Assembly: GCA_024509875.1 (NCBI GenBank)
Contig: JAMPIV010012163.1
Coordinates: 62,001 to 126,000 of the forward strand
Direction: 5' to 3'
Length of the DNA stretch: 64,000 nucleotides
Source of the DNA: Oreohelix idahoensis
Lineage: Eukaryota; Mollusca; Gastropoda; Stylommatophora; Oreohelicidae
Notes under the pieces: generated by a model
Database searches by the model: none
The model's input: the letters and a program-made list of their open reading frames with translations, nothing else
What the model was told of the DNA's origin: nothing
Translations under genes and position numbers: made by a program
Shown: positions 21,340-32,511 of the stretch, one piece after another
Numbering within the stretch: the stretch's first letter is position 1
How the letters are laid out: each line of letters starts with the position of its first letter

Positions 21340-22806
21340 TCAGTCTATCAGTTTCATATCATATTCCAATAGGTTTGTATGCCCTGGTCGGTCTGTTAAC
21401 ACCTCTGCATGATTATTTAGAACCTGTTGCACTCTCTCTTTCTGAGTTTTCGTTAAATGTGTACTGATTTTCACCTGTGCTGCTGTCTCACAGGGGTGTA
21501 ATGGATACTCAAATGATGAAAGTGGTTCCTTTTTCATCTCCATGGCGATGGACAAGGTCAACAAGTGTGTCTCCTCCTGATGTTCTCTTTCCAAATATTT
21601 CTTCAGGAGGTTCACATGATAGATTTTTTCTTTCCCCTTCTTATCTATCTTATAATTTGTTCTAGATACCTTCTCTAAAACTGTATATGGACCCTGCCAT
21701 CCAATTTGTAACTTATTCTGACTCCCGGGCAAAAGAAGCAGTACTTTCTCTCCCACAGCCAAATTTCTGTCTTTCGCCTTCCTGTTATAATAGGCAGCAT
21801 GTTTCTTCCTGGCTTGTTTCAAATTTTCATTGGCAAGTTTCCAGCCAGTTTTTAAACGAGTGGTCAGCTCATTCACATATTGGTATGAAGATGTAATGTT
21901 TTCCTCTGCCTTTTCATCAGTCCACGTTCTTAACAAAGCTTCGAGTGGACCTTTTATTGGCCTTCCAAACAATAATGTTGCCGGGGCCATACCGGTTGAA
22001 CTATGGGGTACCTCCCGATAAGCAAAGAGGGCGGCGTGCAGGTACTGGTCCCATGTATCTGGTTTTTCGTGTGCCAACTTTCTCAGGATCGACATCAATG
22101 TGCCGTTAAATCTTTCCACTTGGCCGTTCCCTTGGGGATGATACACACTACAATGGAAGTGTTTGGCCTGGAAGATCCTGAAAACTTCTTCAGTTAGTTT
22201 CCCCTTGAACTGAGAGCCATTATCAGTCAAGATTTGATTGGGAAAGCCTAACCTTGTGAAAATTGTGAGCAATGCCTCTGCCACATGTTTAGAATCAATC
22301 GATGACAGGGCTACAGCCTCTCCCCACATAGAACAAGTGTCCACCAGAGTCAGAATGTAGCTGTTCCTTCTCTTGGTTCGGGTGAGAGGTCCCACAAGAT
22401 CCACGGCAACTCTCTCAAAGGGTGTTCCCACTATGGGCATTTCCCCCAGAGTTGCTGGTGCAGTCCAATGTTTAGGTGCTACTCGTTGGCACTCTGGACA
22501 GGATTTTACATATCGTTTGATATCTTCAGTTATTCCTGGCCAGAAATAGTGACAAGCTATTCGCTGTCCTGTTGCGCTGATTCCCATATGACCACTGAAG
22601 GGAATCGCATGCCCTAGTTCCAACACTTTAGTCCTATATGAAGTGGGAAGGACCAGCTGTCCGTGACCATTGGATTCAGATCCAGCCTTCCTATATATCA
22701 GTTTGTTCTTCATATAAAACTCTCCCTTGCCTGGAGGTGTATGAGATTTGGGCAACTTCTTGAAACATGGCTTGAGTGTTTTGTCCTCAGCCTGTGCCTT
22801 CCTCAT
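21340..22806 (-). CDS. Gypsy integrase, followed by the start of RT
   Basis: The 488-codon frame encodes the enzyme that inserts element cDNA into the host chromosome. It has an HHCC zinc domain (LGHAIPFSGHMG, CHYFWPG, KSCPECQ), a DDE core (VAVDLVGPL; LTDNGSQFKGK; YHPQGNGQVERFNGTL), and a GPY/F-like module (IGWQGPYTVLEKV). The C-terminus continues into VLTDRPGHTNLLEYDMKL, the usual N-terminal lead into Gypsy RT. The stop after KLID falls at the deletion junction. It lies in a different frame from Gag-protease; the junction is a run of seven A (minus strand) at 22844-22850. Confidence 0.92.
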   Translation of the reverse strand: MRKAQAEDKTLKPCFKKLPKSHTPPGKGEFYMKNKLIYRKAGSESNGHGQLVLPTSYRTKVLELGHAIPFSGHMGISATGQRIACHYFWPGITEDIKRYVKSCPECQRVAPKHWTAPATLGEMPIVGTPFERVAVDLVGPLTRTKRRNSYILTLVDTCSMWGEAVALSSIDSKHVAEALLTIFTRLGFPNQILTDNGSQFKGKLTEEVFRIFQAKHFHCSVYHPQGNGQVERFNGTLMSILRKLAHEKPDTWDQYLHAALFAYREVPHSSTGMAPATLLFGRPIKGPLEALLRTWTDEKAEENITSSYQYVNELTTRLKTGWKLANENLKQARKKHAAYYNRKAKDRNLAVGEKVLLLLPGSQNKLQIGWQGPYTVLEKVSRTNYKIDKKGKEKIYHVNLLKKYLEREHQEETHLLTLSIAMEMKKEPLSSFEYPLHPCETAAQVKISTHLTKTQKERVQQVLNNHAEVLTDRPGHTNLLEYDMKLID

Positions 22807-22831
22807 CTCATCTGGGTGAGTATTTATGGGA

Positions 22832-24510
22832 TTATCCTCCTCCTTTTTTTGACTGTGATCTGGTCTGCACTGTTGCCAATATCACAGGTCTCTTGGGATT
22901 CCCCAAGAAGACATATCTACACCCCAATATTAGAGGGTAGATTGGCTCATTTATCACTGCTGCTTTTATGATTCCTTCCACATATCGCGTTTTCACTTTT
23001 ATTCGGGCGACGGGAAGTGTCATGGTAGCTACATCCTTGGTTGCAGTTTGAATCTCCACTGTTTCTGTGGTGTATTGATCGGCCTGCACCAGGTGAGAAC
23101 TCACAACGGAATCGTAATCTAAACCGGTATCATATAAACACCTTATAGTGACACCATTACAGATGACATCTTCACACACTGGGGGGTGGTATGGTTCCTG
23201 TAGTTCTTCAGGTTTGACCTTCTTTTCCTTTTTCCCCGATGTCATAGCAGCACAATGAGGAGGTTTCCTTCTACAATGGTCAGTGTCATGATTGTTCATC
23301 TTACAATTTTTACACCACCTTTTTCCTTGGTTGAAAGATTTTCTTTCATCATATTTCCTTTCATCGAATTGTGGGAATTTATTTTTATTTTCATACCGTG
23401 GCCTATCAAATTGGTGCTTACCTTTATTTTGATCCTTAGGATCAAATTTATTAAAGTTCTGTGGTGCCCTAAAGTTATCCCCTTGTTTCTTTTTATTACC
23501 TGTTACCTCTGCTTGAGCTGCTTGATACCTTTCAGCAACATTTAGCAACTCACCCAGCCTCTCTGCACCTTGTTCCATGAGAAACTTTCTCAGGTCTGGA
23601 GCCATGGACTCTCTTAGCTGCTCTATAAGGACCATTTCCTTAAGATCTTGGGTTTTCCCCAGAGAAGTCCATTTCTCCAAGTATGTCTCTATTCGTGCAG
23701 AGAACTGGTGATAGGTTTCACCTGACAGTAGTTTAGCATTCCTAAATTTTTTCCTATAGAATTCTGCATTCTTTTCATATCTTAACAAAAGAGCCTGCTT
23801 TAGCATGTCATAATTTTCCTGATCACCTCTGCTCATTTTTGCAAAAACTTCATAAGCTGCCCCACGAAGTCCTTGAGATAACTTTAAGCTCCACCTTTCT
23901 CTCTCTAACCCATACGTGGTAGCTAATAGTTCATACCTATTTAGGTAGCTCTCTATATCATCGTCTTTCTCAACAAAATGATCTAAATGAAAATTCATAG
24001 CTGAGGTTGAGGCTCCTTGGCTAGCAGTGGCATCAGAGGCAAAGGGACTGGCACCATTTTCAGGAGCATGGCCCTGAAACTCAAACTCCCTTAGTCGTAA
24101 CTCATGTTCCCTTTGTAATCTCTTCTCCTCCTTTTCTGCTTCCCTCTCTGCAGTCAATCTTCTTTCTTCTGCTTCCCTTTCTGCAGTCAATCTTCTTTCT
24201 TCTCTTCCCTTTCTGCAGCTAATTTCTTCTCTTCCCTTTCTGCAGCCAATCTTTTGTCTTCTCTTTCTGCCTCCAATTTCTTAGCCTCAGCCTCAATCTG
24301 CAACCTCTTAGTCTCAGCCTCAGCCTCAAATTGTAACTTCTTAATTTCCCTTTCAGCCTCTAACTTTCTTTCGGCTTCAAATCTTCTTTCTTCGCGTTCA
24401 ATAAATTTGTCACATTCCGTAGTGACATAGGCAACCATAACTTGCCCATCTAATCCTAACTCTTTTGCAGTCTGAACAGCAGCAGATCGAAACTTGGCCA
24501 GGTCCGCCAT
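22832..24510 (-). pseudogene. Gypsy Gag and protease, one frameshift
   Basis: The first 107 codons (24187-24510) begin MADLAKFRSAAVQTAKELGL and run into an E/K/R-rich coiled coil of repeats (AEREEKKLA). The frame then shifts by one within near-identical repeats and continues for 452 codons. Next come a capsid-like domain (LDHFVEKDDDIESYLNRYEL, GETYHQFSARIETYLEKW), a CCHC zinc knuckle (WCKNCKMNNHDTDHC) and an aspartic protease (RCLYDTGLDYDSVV; later PLILGCRYVFL). The capsid layout recalls SCAN-like Gags. The shift near 24187 is probably a one-base loss in this copy. Confidence 0.88.
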
Positions 24511-24683
24511 TGTCTATCAGGTAAGTTTATACAATGTCTAACCAACAATTCAATCTCTAATTATATATCTAATGGACAACACAGGCACCGTGAGCTCAAC
24601 CTTATTTAATTCCACCCAAGGATACCTTTTAATTCTTATATTCCCTGAAGTGAATTACCCCCACTATTTTTAATAGGTAAAGA

Positions 24684-24709
24684 TTCAAAATCCCAAGAGC
24701 GAGACCCCA
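24684..24709 (-). other. Primer binding site candidate
   Basis: Five bases inside the 5' LTR end, the minus strand reads TGGGGTCTCG then CTCTTGGGATTTTGAA. It starts with TGG and runs into a GGGATTTTGAA resembling a tRNA T-arm complement. The tRNA was not identified. Confidence 0.6.
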
Positions 24710-24714
24710 ATATA

Positions 24715-26587
24715 TGTGGTGAGATGGGATGTTATAAATATGTATAGGGGACTTAGTGTACTGACTGAGATCAGCTGTGAAGGTATATATATCTAATAAG
24801 AGTAGTGTATTATATATAACCTTACTTGCTGCCACATATGTATACCTCAGTCAGAATTATTCTGGAATAGTGTGATGACTACGTTGTATGTCTAGGGTAT
24901 GTGTATGATGAAGTGTAAGTCATAACAACAACAGACAGATAAACAATTTAATTTATTCCACCACACTTGACAACACTGTGACACTCACATACATATAACA
25001 CTCTAAAGGATATCTTAAAGGAGTCACTGATAACTTTTCAAATAACAATATGTATTCATTGCTGTTATGAATGAATATGTGTCCTGATTCAAATACAAAG
25101 GGAACCAGGAATCACAATCAATTTTACTTACAAGTTATATGTACAGAATTTATCAATATGAATATTGTAGTGACATATATTATTAAAAGTATCCTATGTG
25201 TGTCAGTTGTGTAGTAGTAATATGAGGTAATACTGGTTTTGTTTTGTTCAAGCTCTGTTGGTATTTGTCATCATGACTTCAATAGTTTGTCTTTATTGGA
25301 ACTAGTATTGGAGATGTTCTCAGTTCCTGATATTAAAACAATTTACTTCCCCTCTTAAGTTTATGTTACAATGTTATTTTAAGATGGGGGTACATAATTT
25401 TGAGCTCAGCTGGCCACATCAGCTTATCTTGCGTGATGGCGGCAGGAAAAGACTCCTCTGCTCGATTTCTCCCCTGGGCTCTGGAGACACCTCACTGATA
25501 GCTAAATGGACCAAGGAGTATGCTGTCCGACTCTGGATTCAGCAAAGCTCTGACCAGGTGCTGCTCAATACCATCAAGACCACGGTCCCACAATTCATAG
25601 AATAAACACAGATACGTTGACTAGCAATGAATTCTGGCACAAATACTGGCACAATTCCCATCTGCTTATGTTCCAGGCTTTATTTAGCAAAAATATGAGC
25701 TGGCTTCAACGCACTGTTGCTTTATCAAGCTTATTTGAACTAGTGGTCTCGAACTAACGCTCCTAAGTGATTATATCAGCGAGTCTGGCCAATGGAGCCA
25801 CGTTTCGACAAGTGTTTGAAAAAATTTTACCTTCCTACGTCTCCCCTAACAACCAAAGATAGTATTTATAGTCCGACCAATCGTGTTTAGTCTTATATTT
25901 GTTGCGCTCCTATCAATTTGGAGTTTACATGGTAGGCTATTTCCGTACGCACGGTTTTTTTAAACACGTTATAAAAAAATTTTATGAGCAGAAATGATTT
26001 CATGCTGTCAGGCATCCCCACTATTTTATTTTGGTTATAACTTGTTAATTCCTAGACTATTTGCGTAACGTTTTACATATTCTTTGTCAGCAAGCCCTAA
26101 GGAACCCAAATATACAAATTTAATAGAGCTAATATGCTGCGTTCAAAATATGCAATTGCATGTGGCCTTACACGCGTGATAGTAGTAATTGTGTATCGCG
26201 CGACGCGTGTTTAGTGTTGCACGTGTTCGGCTTTATGCCTCTCCCTTCTCTCTATCCTTTAGTCCATCTGTCTTTAGTTACGCCGTGTATAAAATGGAAT
26301 GAATGAAATATTAAAATTAGGTCATTGTTCAGCTTGCGTATCTCACTGTTTTTCCAAGAAATACAGCACACATTTCATTGAAGAAAGCGGGTAATAATAC
26401 AGTAGGCTTTTACTATCAACGTGAAGGCGTTACAATTTGCCGACGAAGTATAAAACAAGGGGGATTTCGAGTACAGTCATTGTGACAGTACTGTTCTTTA
26501 CCATTCTTCTTCCTTTTATTAAATTTATTTGTTAGGCTTTGCATTTACCTTTTAATTTAGATATGTGGATTAGAATATTTCACGACA
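24715..26587 (-). repeat. 5' LTR of the Gypsy element (1873 bp)
   Basis: Compared with the other LTR it has 292 extra bases (25636-25927). Inside that block the minus strand has TGGCCAGACTCG and, about 35 bases on, AGTTCGAGACC. These resemble pol III A and B boxes, so the block could be a tRNA-derived SINE insertion. No target duplication was seen. Confidence 0.93.
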
Positions 26588-26592
26588 AATGT

Positions 26593-26960
26593 CTACAATA
26601 ATGTCATCGCACTTTGAGAACACAACAGGAAATTAATACGTGCTTCTCGCAAAACATAAGAATGAGACAGTGGCTTAACAAATATTTCAATCACAACGTA
26701 AATAATGGCACAACAGTGTCTCAGAAAGTAGTTCAGCTACAAGAAATGTTGTCACAAAACTGCAGGCTAATGTCATCAAAGAGAACACACTTGACCTGTG
26801 ACTGACTATGTAAGTTGACCTCAACTGTTGTTGGCTTCACATGTAGCTGACTGCCTGAGCTAACTGTAACTGTTGTCTGGCTTTACACGTGATTGATGAA
26901 GTGCTTCAACATCTCCTTTCTTTACTTTACTTGTGACTGAATGCTTCAGTTTACAACACT
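26593..26960. other. Unassigned intronic DNA
   Basis: There is one short open frame (26614-26805) without recognisable features. Loose TGTTG/GACTGA repeats lie near 26810-26950. No gene is supported. Confidence 0.5.
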
Positions 26961-26961
26961 T

Positions 26962-29900
26962 TTACATGTCTTTAACAATCTATGTGGACAGCAAACATAC
27001 AACACTTTTACATGTCTTTAACAATCTATGTGGACAGCAAACATACAACACTTTCACATGTCTTTAACAATCTATGTGGACAGCAAACATACAGCACTTT
27101 TACATGTCTTTAACAATCTATGTGGACAGCAAACATACAACACTTTTTAATGTCTTTAGCAATCTATGTGGACAGCAAACATAAAACACTTTTACATGTC
27201 TTTAACAATCTATGTGGACAGCAAACATACAACACTTTCACATGTCTTTAACAATCTATGTGGACAGCAAACATACAACACTTTTACATGTCTTTAACAA
27301 TCTATGTGGACAGCAAACATACAACACTTTTACATGTCTTTAACAATCTATAAGGACAGCAAACATACAACACTTTCACATGTCTTTAACAATCTATGTG
27401 GACAGCAAACATACAACACTTTCACATGTCTTTAACAATCTATGTGGACAGCAAACATACAACACTTTTACATGTCTTTAACAATCTATGTGGACAGCAA
27501 ACATACAACACTTTTACTTGTCTTTAACAATCTGTATGGAACAACAAACATACAACACTTTCACATGTCTTTAACAATCTGTATGGAACAACAAACATAC
27601 AACACTTTCACATGTCTTTAACAATCTATGTGGACAGCAAACATACAACACTTTTACATGTCTTTAACAATCTATGAGGACAGAAAACATACAACACTTT
27701 TACATGTCTTTAACAATCTATGTGGACAGCAAACATACAACACTTTCACATGTCTTTAACAATCTATGTGGACAGCAAACATACAACACTTTCACATGTC
27801 TTTAACAATCTATGTGGACAGCAAACATACAACACTTTTACATGTCTTTAACAATCTATGTGGACAGCAAACATACAACACTTTTACATGTCTTTAACAA
27901 TCTATAAGGACAGCAAACATACAACACTTTTACATGTCTTTAACAATCTATGTGGACAGCAAACATACAACACTTTCACATGTCTTTAACAATCTATGTG
28001 GACAGCAAACATACAACACTTTTACATGTCTTTAACAATCTATGTGGACAGCAAACATACAACACTTTTACATGTCTTTAACAATATGTATGGAACAACA
28101 AACATACAACACTTTCACATGTCTTTAACAATCTGTATGGACAGCAAACATACAACACTTTCACATGTCTTTAACAATCTATGTGGACAGCAAACATACA
28201 ACACTTTCACGTCTGTAACAATCTGTATGGAACAACAAACATACAACACTTTCACGTCTGTAACAATCTGTATGGAACAACAAACATACAACACTTTCAC
28301 ATGTCTGTGACAATCTATGTGGACAGCAAACATACAACACTTTCACATGTCTTTAACAATCTATGTGGACAGCAAACATACAACACTTTTACATGTCTTT
28401 AACAATCTATGTGGACAGCAAACATACAACACTTTTACATGTCTTTAACAATCTATGAGGACAGTAAACATACAACACTTTTACATGTCTTTAACAATCT
28501 ATGTGGACAGCAAACATACAACACTTTCACATGTCTTTAACAATCTATGTGGACAGCAAACATACAGCACTTTTACATGTCTTTAACAATCTATGTGGAC
28601 AGCAAACATACAACACTTTTTAATGTCTTTAGCAATCTATGTGGACAGCAAACATAAAACACTTTTACATGTCTTTAACAATCTATGTGGACAGCAAACA
28701 TACAACACTTTCACATGTCTTTAACAATCTATGTGGACAGCAAACATACAACACTTTTACATGTCTTTAACAATCTATGTGGACAGCAAACATACAACAC
28801 TTTTACATGTCTTTAACAATCTATAAGGACAGCAAACATACAACACTTTCACATGTCTTTAACAATCTATGTGGACAGCAAACATACAACACTTTCACAT
28901 GTCTTTAACAATCTATGTGGACAGCAAACATACAACACTTTTACATGTCTTTAACAATCTATGTGGACAGCAAACATACAACACTTTTACATGTCTTTAA
29001 CAATCTGTATGGAACAAAAAACATACAACACTTTTTAATGTCTTTAGCAATCTGTATAGAACAACAAACATACAACACTTTTACATGTCTTTAACAATCT
29101 ATGTGGACAGCAAACATACAACACTTTTACATGTCTTTAACAATCTATGAGGACAGAAAACATACAACACTTTTACATGTCTTTAACAATCTATGTGGAC
29201 AGCAAACATACAACACTTTCACATGTCTTTAACAATCTATGTGGACAGCAAACATACAACACTTTCACATGTCTTTAACAATCTATGTGGACAGCAAACA
29301 TACAACACTTTTACATGTCTTTAACAATCTATGTGGACAGCAAACATACAACACTTTTACATGTCTTTAACAATCTATAAGGACAGCAAACATACAACAC
29401 TTTTACATGTCTTTAACAATCTATGTGGACAGCAAACATACAACACTTTCACATGTCTTTAACAATCTATGTGGACAGCAAACATACAACACTTTTACAT
29501 GTCTTTAACAATCTATGTGGACAGCAAACATACAACACTTTTACATGTCTTTAACAATGTATGGAACATTGGAACAACAAACATACAACACTTTCACATG
29601 TCTTTAACAATCTGTATGGACAGCAAACATACAACACTTTCACATGTCTTTAACAATCTATGTGGACAGCAAACATACAACACTTTCACGTCTGTAACAA
29701 TCTGTATGGAACAACAAACATACAACACTTTCACGTCTGTAACAATCTGTATGGAACAACAAACATACAACACTTTCACATGTCTTTAACAAAAACATAC
29801 AACACTTTCACATGTCTTTAACAATCTATGTGGACAGCAAACATACAAACTTTTACATGTCTTTAACAATCTATGTGGACAGCAAACATACAACACTTTT

Positions 29901-30308
29901 ACATGTCTTTAACAATCTGTATGGAACGACAAACATACAACACTTTCACATGTCTTTAACAATCTATGTGGACAGCAAACATACAACACTTTCACATGTC
30001 TTTAACAATCTATGTGGACAGCAAACATACAACACTTTCACATGTTCTATGTTTAACAATCTATCATGATGTCTGGAATAACAACAAACATACAACACTT
30101 TCACATGTCTTTAACAATCTATGTGGACAGCAAACATACAACACTTTCCCATGTCTGTAACAATCTGTATGGAACAACAAACATACAACACTTTTACATG
30201 TCTTTAACAATCTATGTGGACAGCAAACATACAACACTTTCACATGTCTGTAACAATCTGTATGGAACAACAAACATACAACACTTTTACGTGTCTTCAA
30301 CAATCTAT
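26962..30308 (+). repeat. 46-bp minisatellite with a 1473-bp higher-order repeat
   Basis: About 72 copies of a 46-bp unit: ACAACACTTTTACATGTCTT then TAACAATCTATGTGGACAGC then AAACAT. Variant units (GTATGGAACAACAAACAT, CTATAAGGACAG, TGAGGACAGAAAAC, CTTTTTAATGTCTTTAGC, ATACAGCAC) recur in the same order at a distance of 1473 bp: the ATACAGCAC variant at 27091 and 28564, and a long matching block at 27996 and 29469. That spacing is about 32 units. Confidence 0.95.
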
Positions 30309-30311
30309 GTA

Positions 30312-30563
30312 AAAGGTAAAGGTAGGCCCATAGCAGATACTGCCTGAGGGGAATGAAGTGTTAGAAACTTCATTGTACTAGGTCCAGTATCGAGAGATTG
30401 GGTGACCAGTTCCCTTCCTTGCTGCCTATTCCTTCCCTAACTCAAGAGCAGAGTCAGGTCCCATTTACAGCTGGGTAGACTGCAGCATGACGCCACCATG
30501 TTTGGAACCCAGCATCTAAGCCGTGAGAGGCCAGCACTCTAACCACTCTGCCAATCGGAAGGT
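30312..30563 (-). mobile_element. SINE S3, with target duplication
   Basis: Read on the minus strand it begins CCGATTGGCAGAGTGGTTAG (A box) and has GGGTTCCAAAC (B box), as in a tRNA-derived SINE. The 14-bp CAACAATCTATGTA flanks it on both sides. It sits exactly between the 46-bp array and its diverged continuation. Its body (CCCATAGCAGATACTGCC, ACTTCA-T-TACTAGGT) matches 50345-50600. Confidence 0.85.
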
Positions 30564-30950
30564 CAACAATCTATGTAGACATCCAACACTGTCATACATC
30601 TTCAACAACCTGTACAGACAACAGATATACAACAATTTCCCACATCTTCAACAACCTGTACAGATTTCCTACATCTTCAACAACCTGTACCGACAACAGA
30701 TATATGACAATTTACAACCTGTACCGACAACAGATATACAACAATTTCCCACATCTTTAACCTGTACAGACAACAAATATACAACACGTTCCCACATCTT
30801 CAACAACCTGTACAGACAACAAATATACAACACGTTCCCACATCTTCAACAACTTGTACAGACAACACATATACAACTCTTTCATACATCTTCAACAACC
30901 TGTACAGACAAAAAATATACAACACTTTCCCACATCTTCAACAACACATA
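30564..30950 (+). repeat. Diverged subfamily of the 46-bp minisatellite
   Basis: The unit ACAACCTGTACAGACAACAG then ATATACAACAATTTCCCACA then TCTTCA is also 46 bp and aligns along its length with the main unit to the left. About eight copies are present, several truncated. Confidence 0.85.
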
Positions 30951-31314
30951 AATATCATACCTCAAGCCAAACTCAATGACTACAACAAGTAAAAAGCAGA
31001 CATAGTGTGCAAAGGTCATCCTGGCCTTGAGTTCAGTCTTTGTGTTGAATTTTCGAATCCCCAAAATCCAGTCCATTTCTTTCTTTTTTTTTTTGCCTGG
31101 ATGGTTTTTCTCCAGTTTGCCTCTGACTAAAAACACGTCATTTTATATATGCTCTCTCACTCCCTCTTTGTTGGTCTTTGGGGTCGTCCACATACGACAT
31201 CACAACCCAGACCTCCCTTTACAAAGTTCGTCCTCCCCCACCTTTTTTTTCTATTTCAATTTTTTCGGGTAATACTGAAAAGCAACAACGTAATCAAATG
31301 TAAATTAGTTACCT
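30951..31314. other. Unassigned intronic DNA
   Basis: A minus-strand frame at 30961-31126 looks coding-like and has a hydrophobic stretch, but it is not needed for the EPSTI1-like gene (see rejected items). No other feature is seen. Confidence 0.45.
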
Positions 31315-31640
31315 GGTCAACGACATCATCATCATCACAATTAAACTCCCTAAGGTCTTCCTGTCACATGCCATCTGCTCAAGGTCTTTACATTTCTTCT
31401 TCATCCTCTATATATCTGTCTCCAGTTCTCTTCTCTGCGTATTCCCTGGTCTTCCTCTACTTCTATTACCCTGGGAATTCCAGAACAAGGACTGCCTGTT
31501 ACATTTTTGTCTGCAAGTTTGCTCAATGTGTGTCCTTTCTATCTCCAGCATCTTCTTCTCATGTCTGGTTCTTCTGGCACTCGTCTGGTTCATGTTATCA
31601 GTTTCACATTAGTGATCTTGTCATACAACTATAATCCTTC
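31315..31640 (-). mobile_element. LINE family A C-terminal fragment
   Basis: The minus strand encodes IERTHIEQTCRQK and NRQSLFWNSQGNRSRGRPGN, the same tail as 9-300 and 1596-1800. Stops are present. Confidence 0.75.
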
Positions 31641-32317
31641 TTATTTTATACAAGCACATGCATGGAGGCATATCTGGAGTCATCTTTGTATGACCAGCAG
31701 CTATGCACAATGCTACAGTATACCTACATGGAAGTGAATCTCTGTCTGTGAGGCTAATTACACCCTCATTTGCCTTTGAACTCATCCACACACTTCTAGG
31801 AATTCCCCCTGTGGTGAAACTTGTTGAGAACCCAGCATTGCACATCAAGCTTGGAAAATTCATTTGAACCCCAGGCTTAGACCTGGTTTACTGCATGCAG
31901 GAGGATCTCACTGTGGACCCAGTGATAGGCATGGGAAGCTGAGAAGTGGCTCTGTGCAGGATGTGACAATTCTTTGGAAGAGCCCAGAACCAGAGCACAG
32001 TATTGTAGCTCTGCATAGCTGGAGAGTCCTCTTGGAATGCAGGGAATGCACAGTATGCCATGTGCTTCTTACTGCTAGCTTGGGACCGGATGTGACAATC
32101 CCTTAAATGCAAGCCGGGCTGGAGAAACTGGAGCTCATGACTTCAGCTCAGCACGTTTTGGAATGGCAGAAATGCCACAGAAAAAGCCTAGATCTAGTGT
32201 AGATAATACCAAGGAGTCTTCAACTTGGTATTGGCTGTTCAAGAGCGAGAAGTTCAGCAGTCCTAGTTAAACAACAACAACAACAACAATATTTATCCCA
32301 TTTATGAAAGCGTCCAT
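31641..32317. other. Unassigned sequence, possibly an old repeat
   Basis: No gene is recognised. It ends in an ACAACAACAACAACAACAAT run at about 32270-32290, of the kind often left by retroelement 3' ends. Its GC is higher than its neighbours. Confidence 0.4.
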
Positions 32318-32510
32318 GGTTAGAGCACAGGCCTTCTGCAGGAAAGGTAACGGGTTGGAAACACGTGGGCGTCACGCTACAGTCTATCAGCTGTAAATGG
32401 ATACCAGACTCTGCTCTTGGGTCAGGATCCCATTTACAGCAGGAAAAGCAAAGGATGCAACTAGGGGAAGTGGTTACTTTACTCTAGACGTTTGATCTAG
32501 AGTTGTGAAG
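32318..32510 (+). mobile_element. SINE S3 fragment
   Basis: ATGGTTAGAGCACAGGCC and GGGTTGGAAAC give an A-box remnant and a B box. CATTTACAGC and ACTCTGCTCTTG match the S3 body at 30312 and 50345. The 5' end is missing. Confidence 0.65.
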
Positions 32511-32511
32511 T

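Larger units (their letters stand above)
18668..26587 (-). mobile_element. Ty3/Gypsy LTR retrotransposon with integrase before RT
   Basis: Two direct LTRs (18668-20409 and 24715-26587), both starting TGTGGTGAG and ending CACGACA, bound an internal region read on the minus strand. The 5-bp target duplication AATGT is exact at 18663-18667 and 26588-26592. A primer binding site candidate follows the 5' LTR and a polypurine tract abuts the 3' LTR. Domain order is Gag, zinc knuckle, protease, integrase, reverse transcriptase, RNase H. In ordinary Ty3/Gypsy elements integrase comes last, so this belongs with the Gmr1-like order described for some animal elements. The RT is internally deleted, so this copy cannot move on its own. 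Confidence 0.93.

Noticed and set aside
26962..30308. CRISPR-like array of regular repeats
   Set aside because: Units are directly tandem with no unique spacers, and the genome is clearly eukaryotic.
27996..30347. Many long open frames on both strands in the 26.9-30.3 kb region
   Set aside because: They are by-products of a 46-bp tandem repeat, not genes.
30961..31126. Possible extra EPSTI1-like exon encoding a hydrophobic segment (TFAHYVCFLLVVVIEFGL)
   Set aside because: It has plausible splice ends, but the frame breaks at an 11-A run. Exon 2 joins exon 3 in phase without it, and EPSTI1 has no membrane segment.
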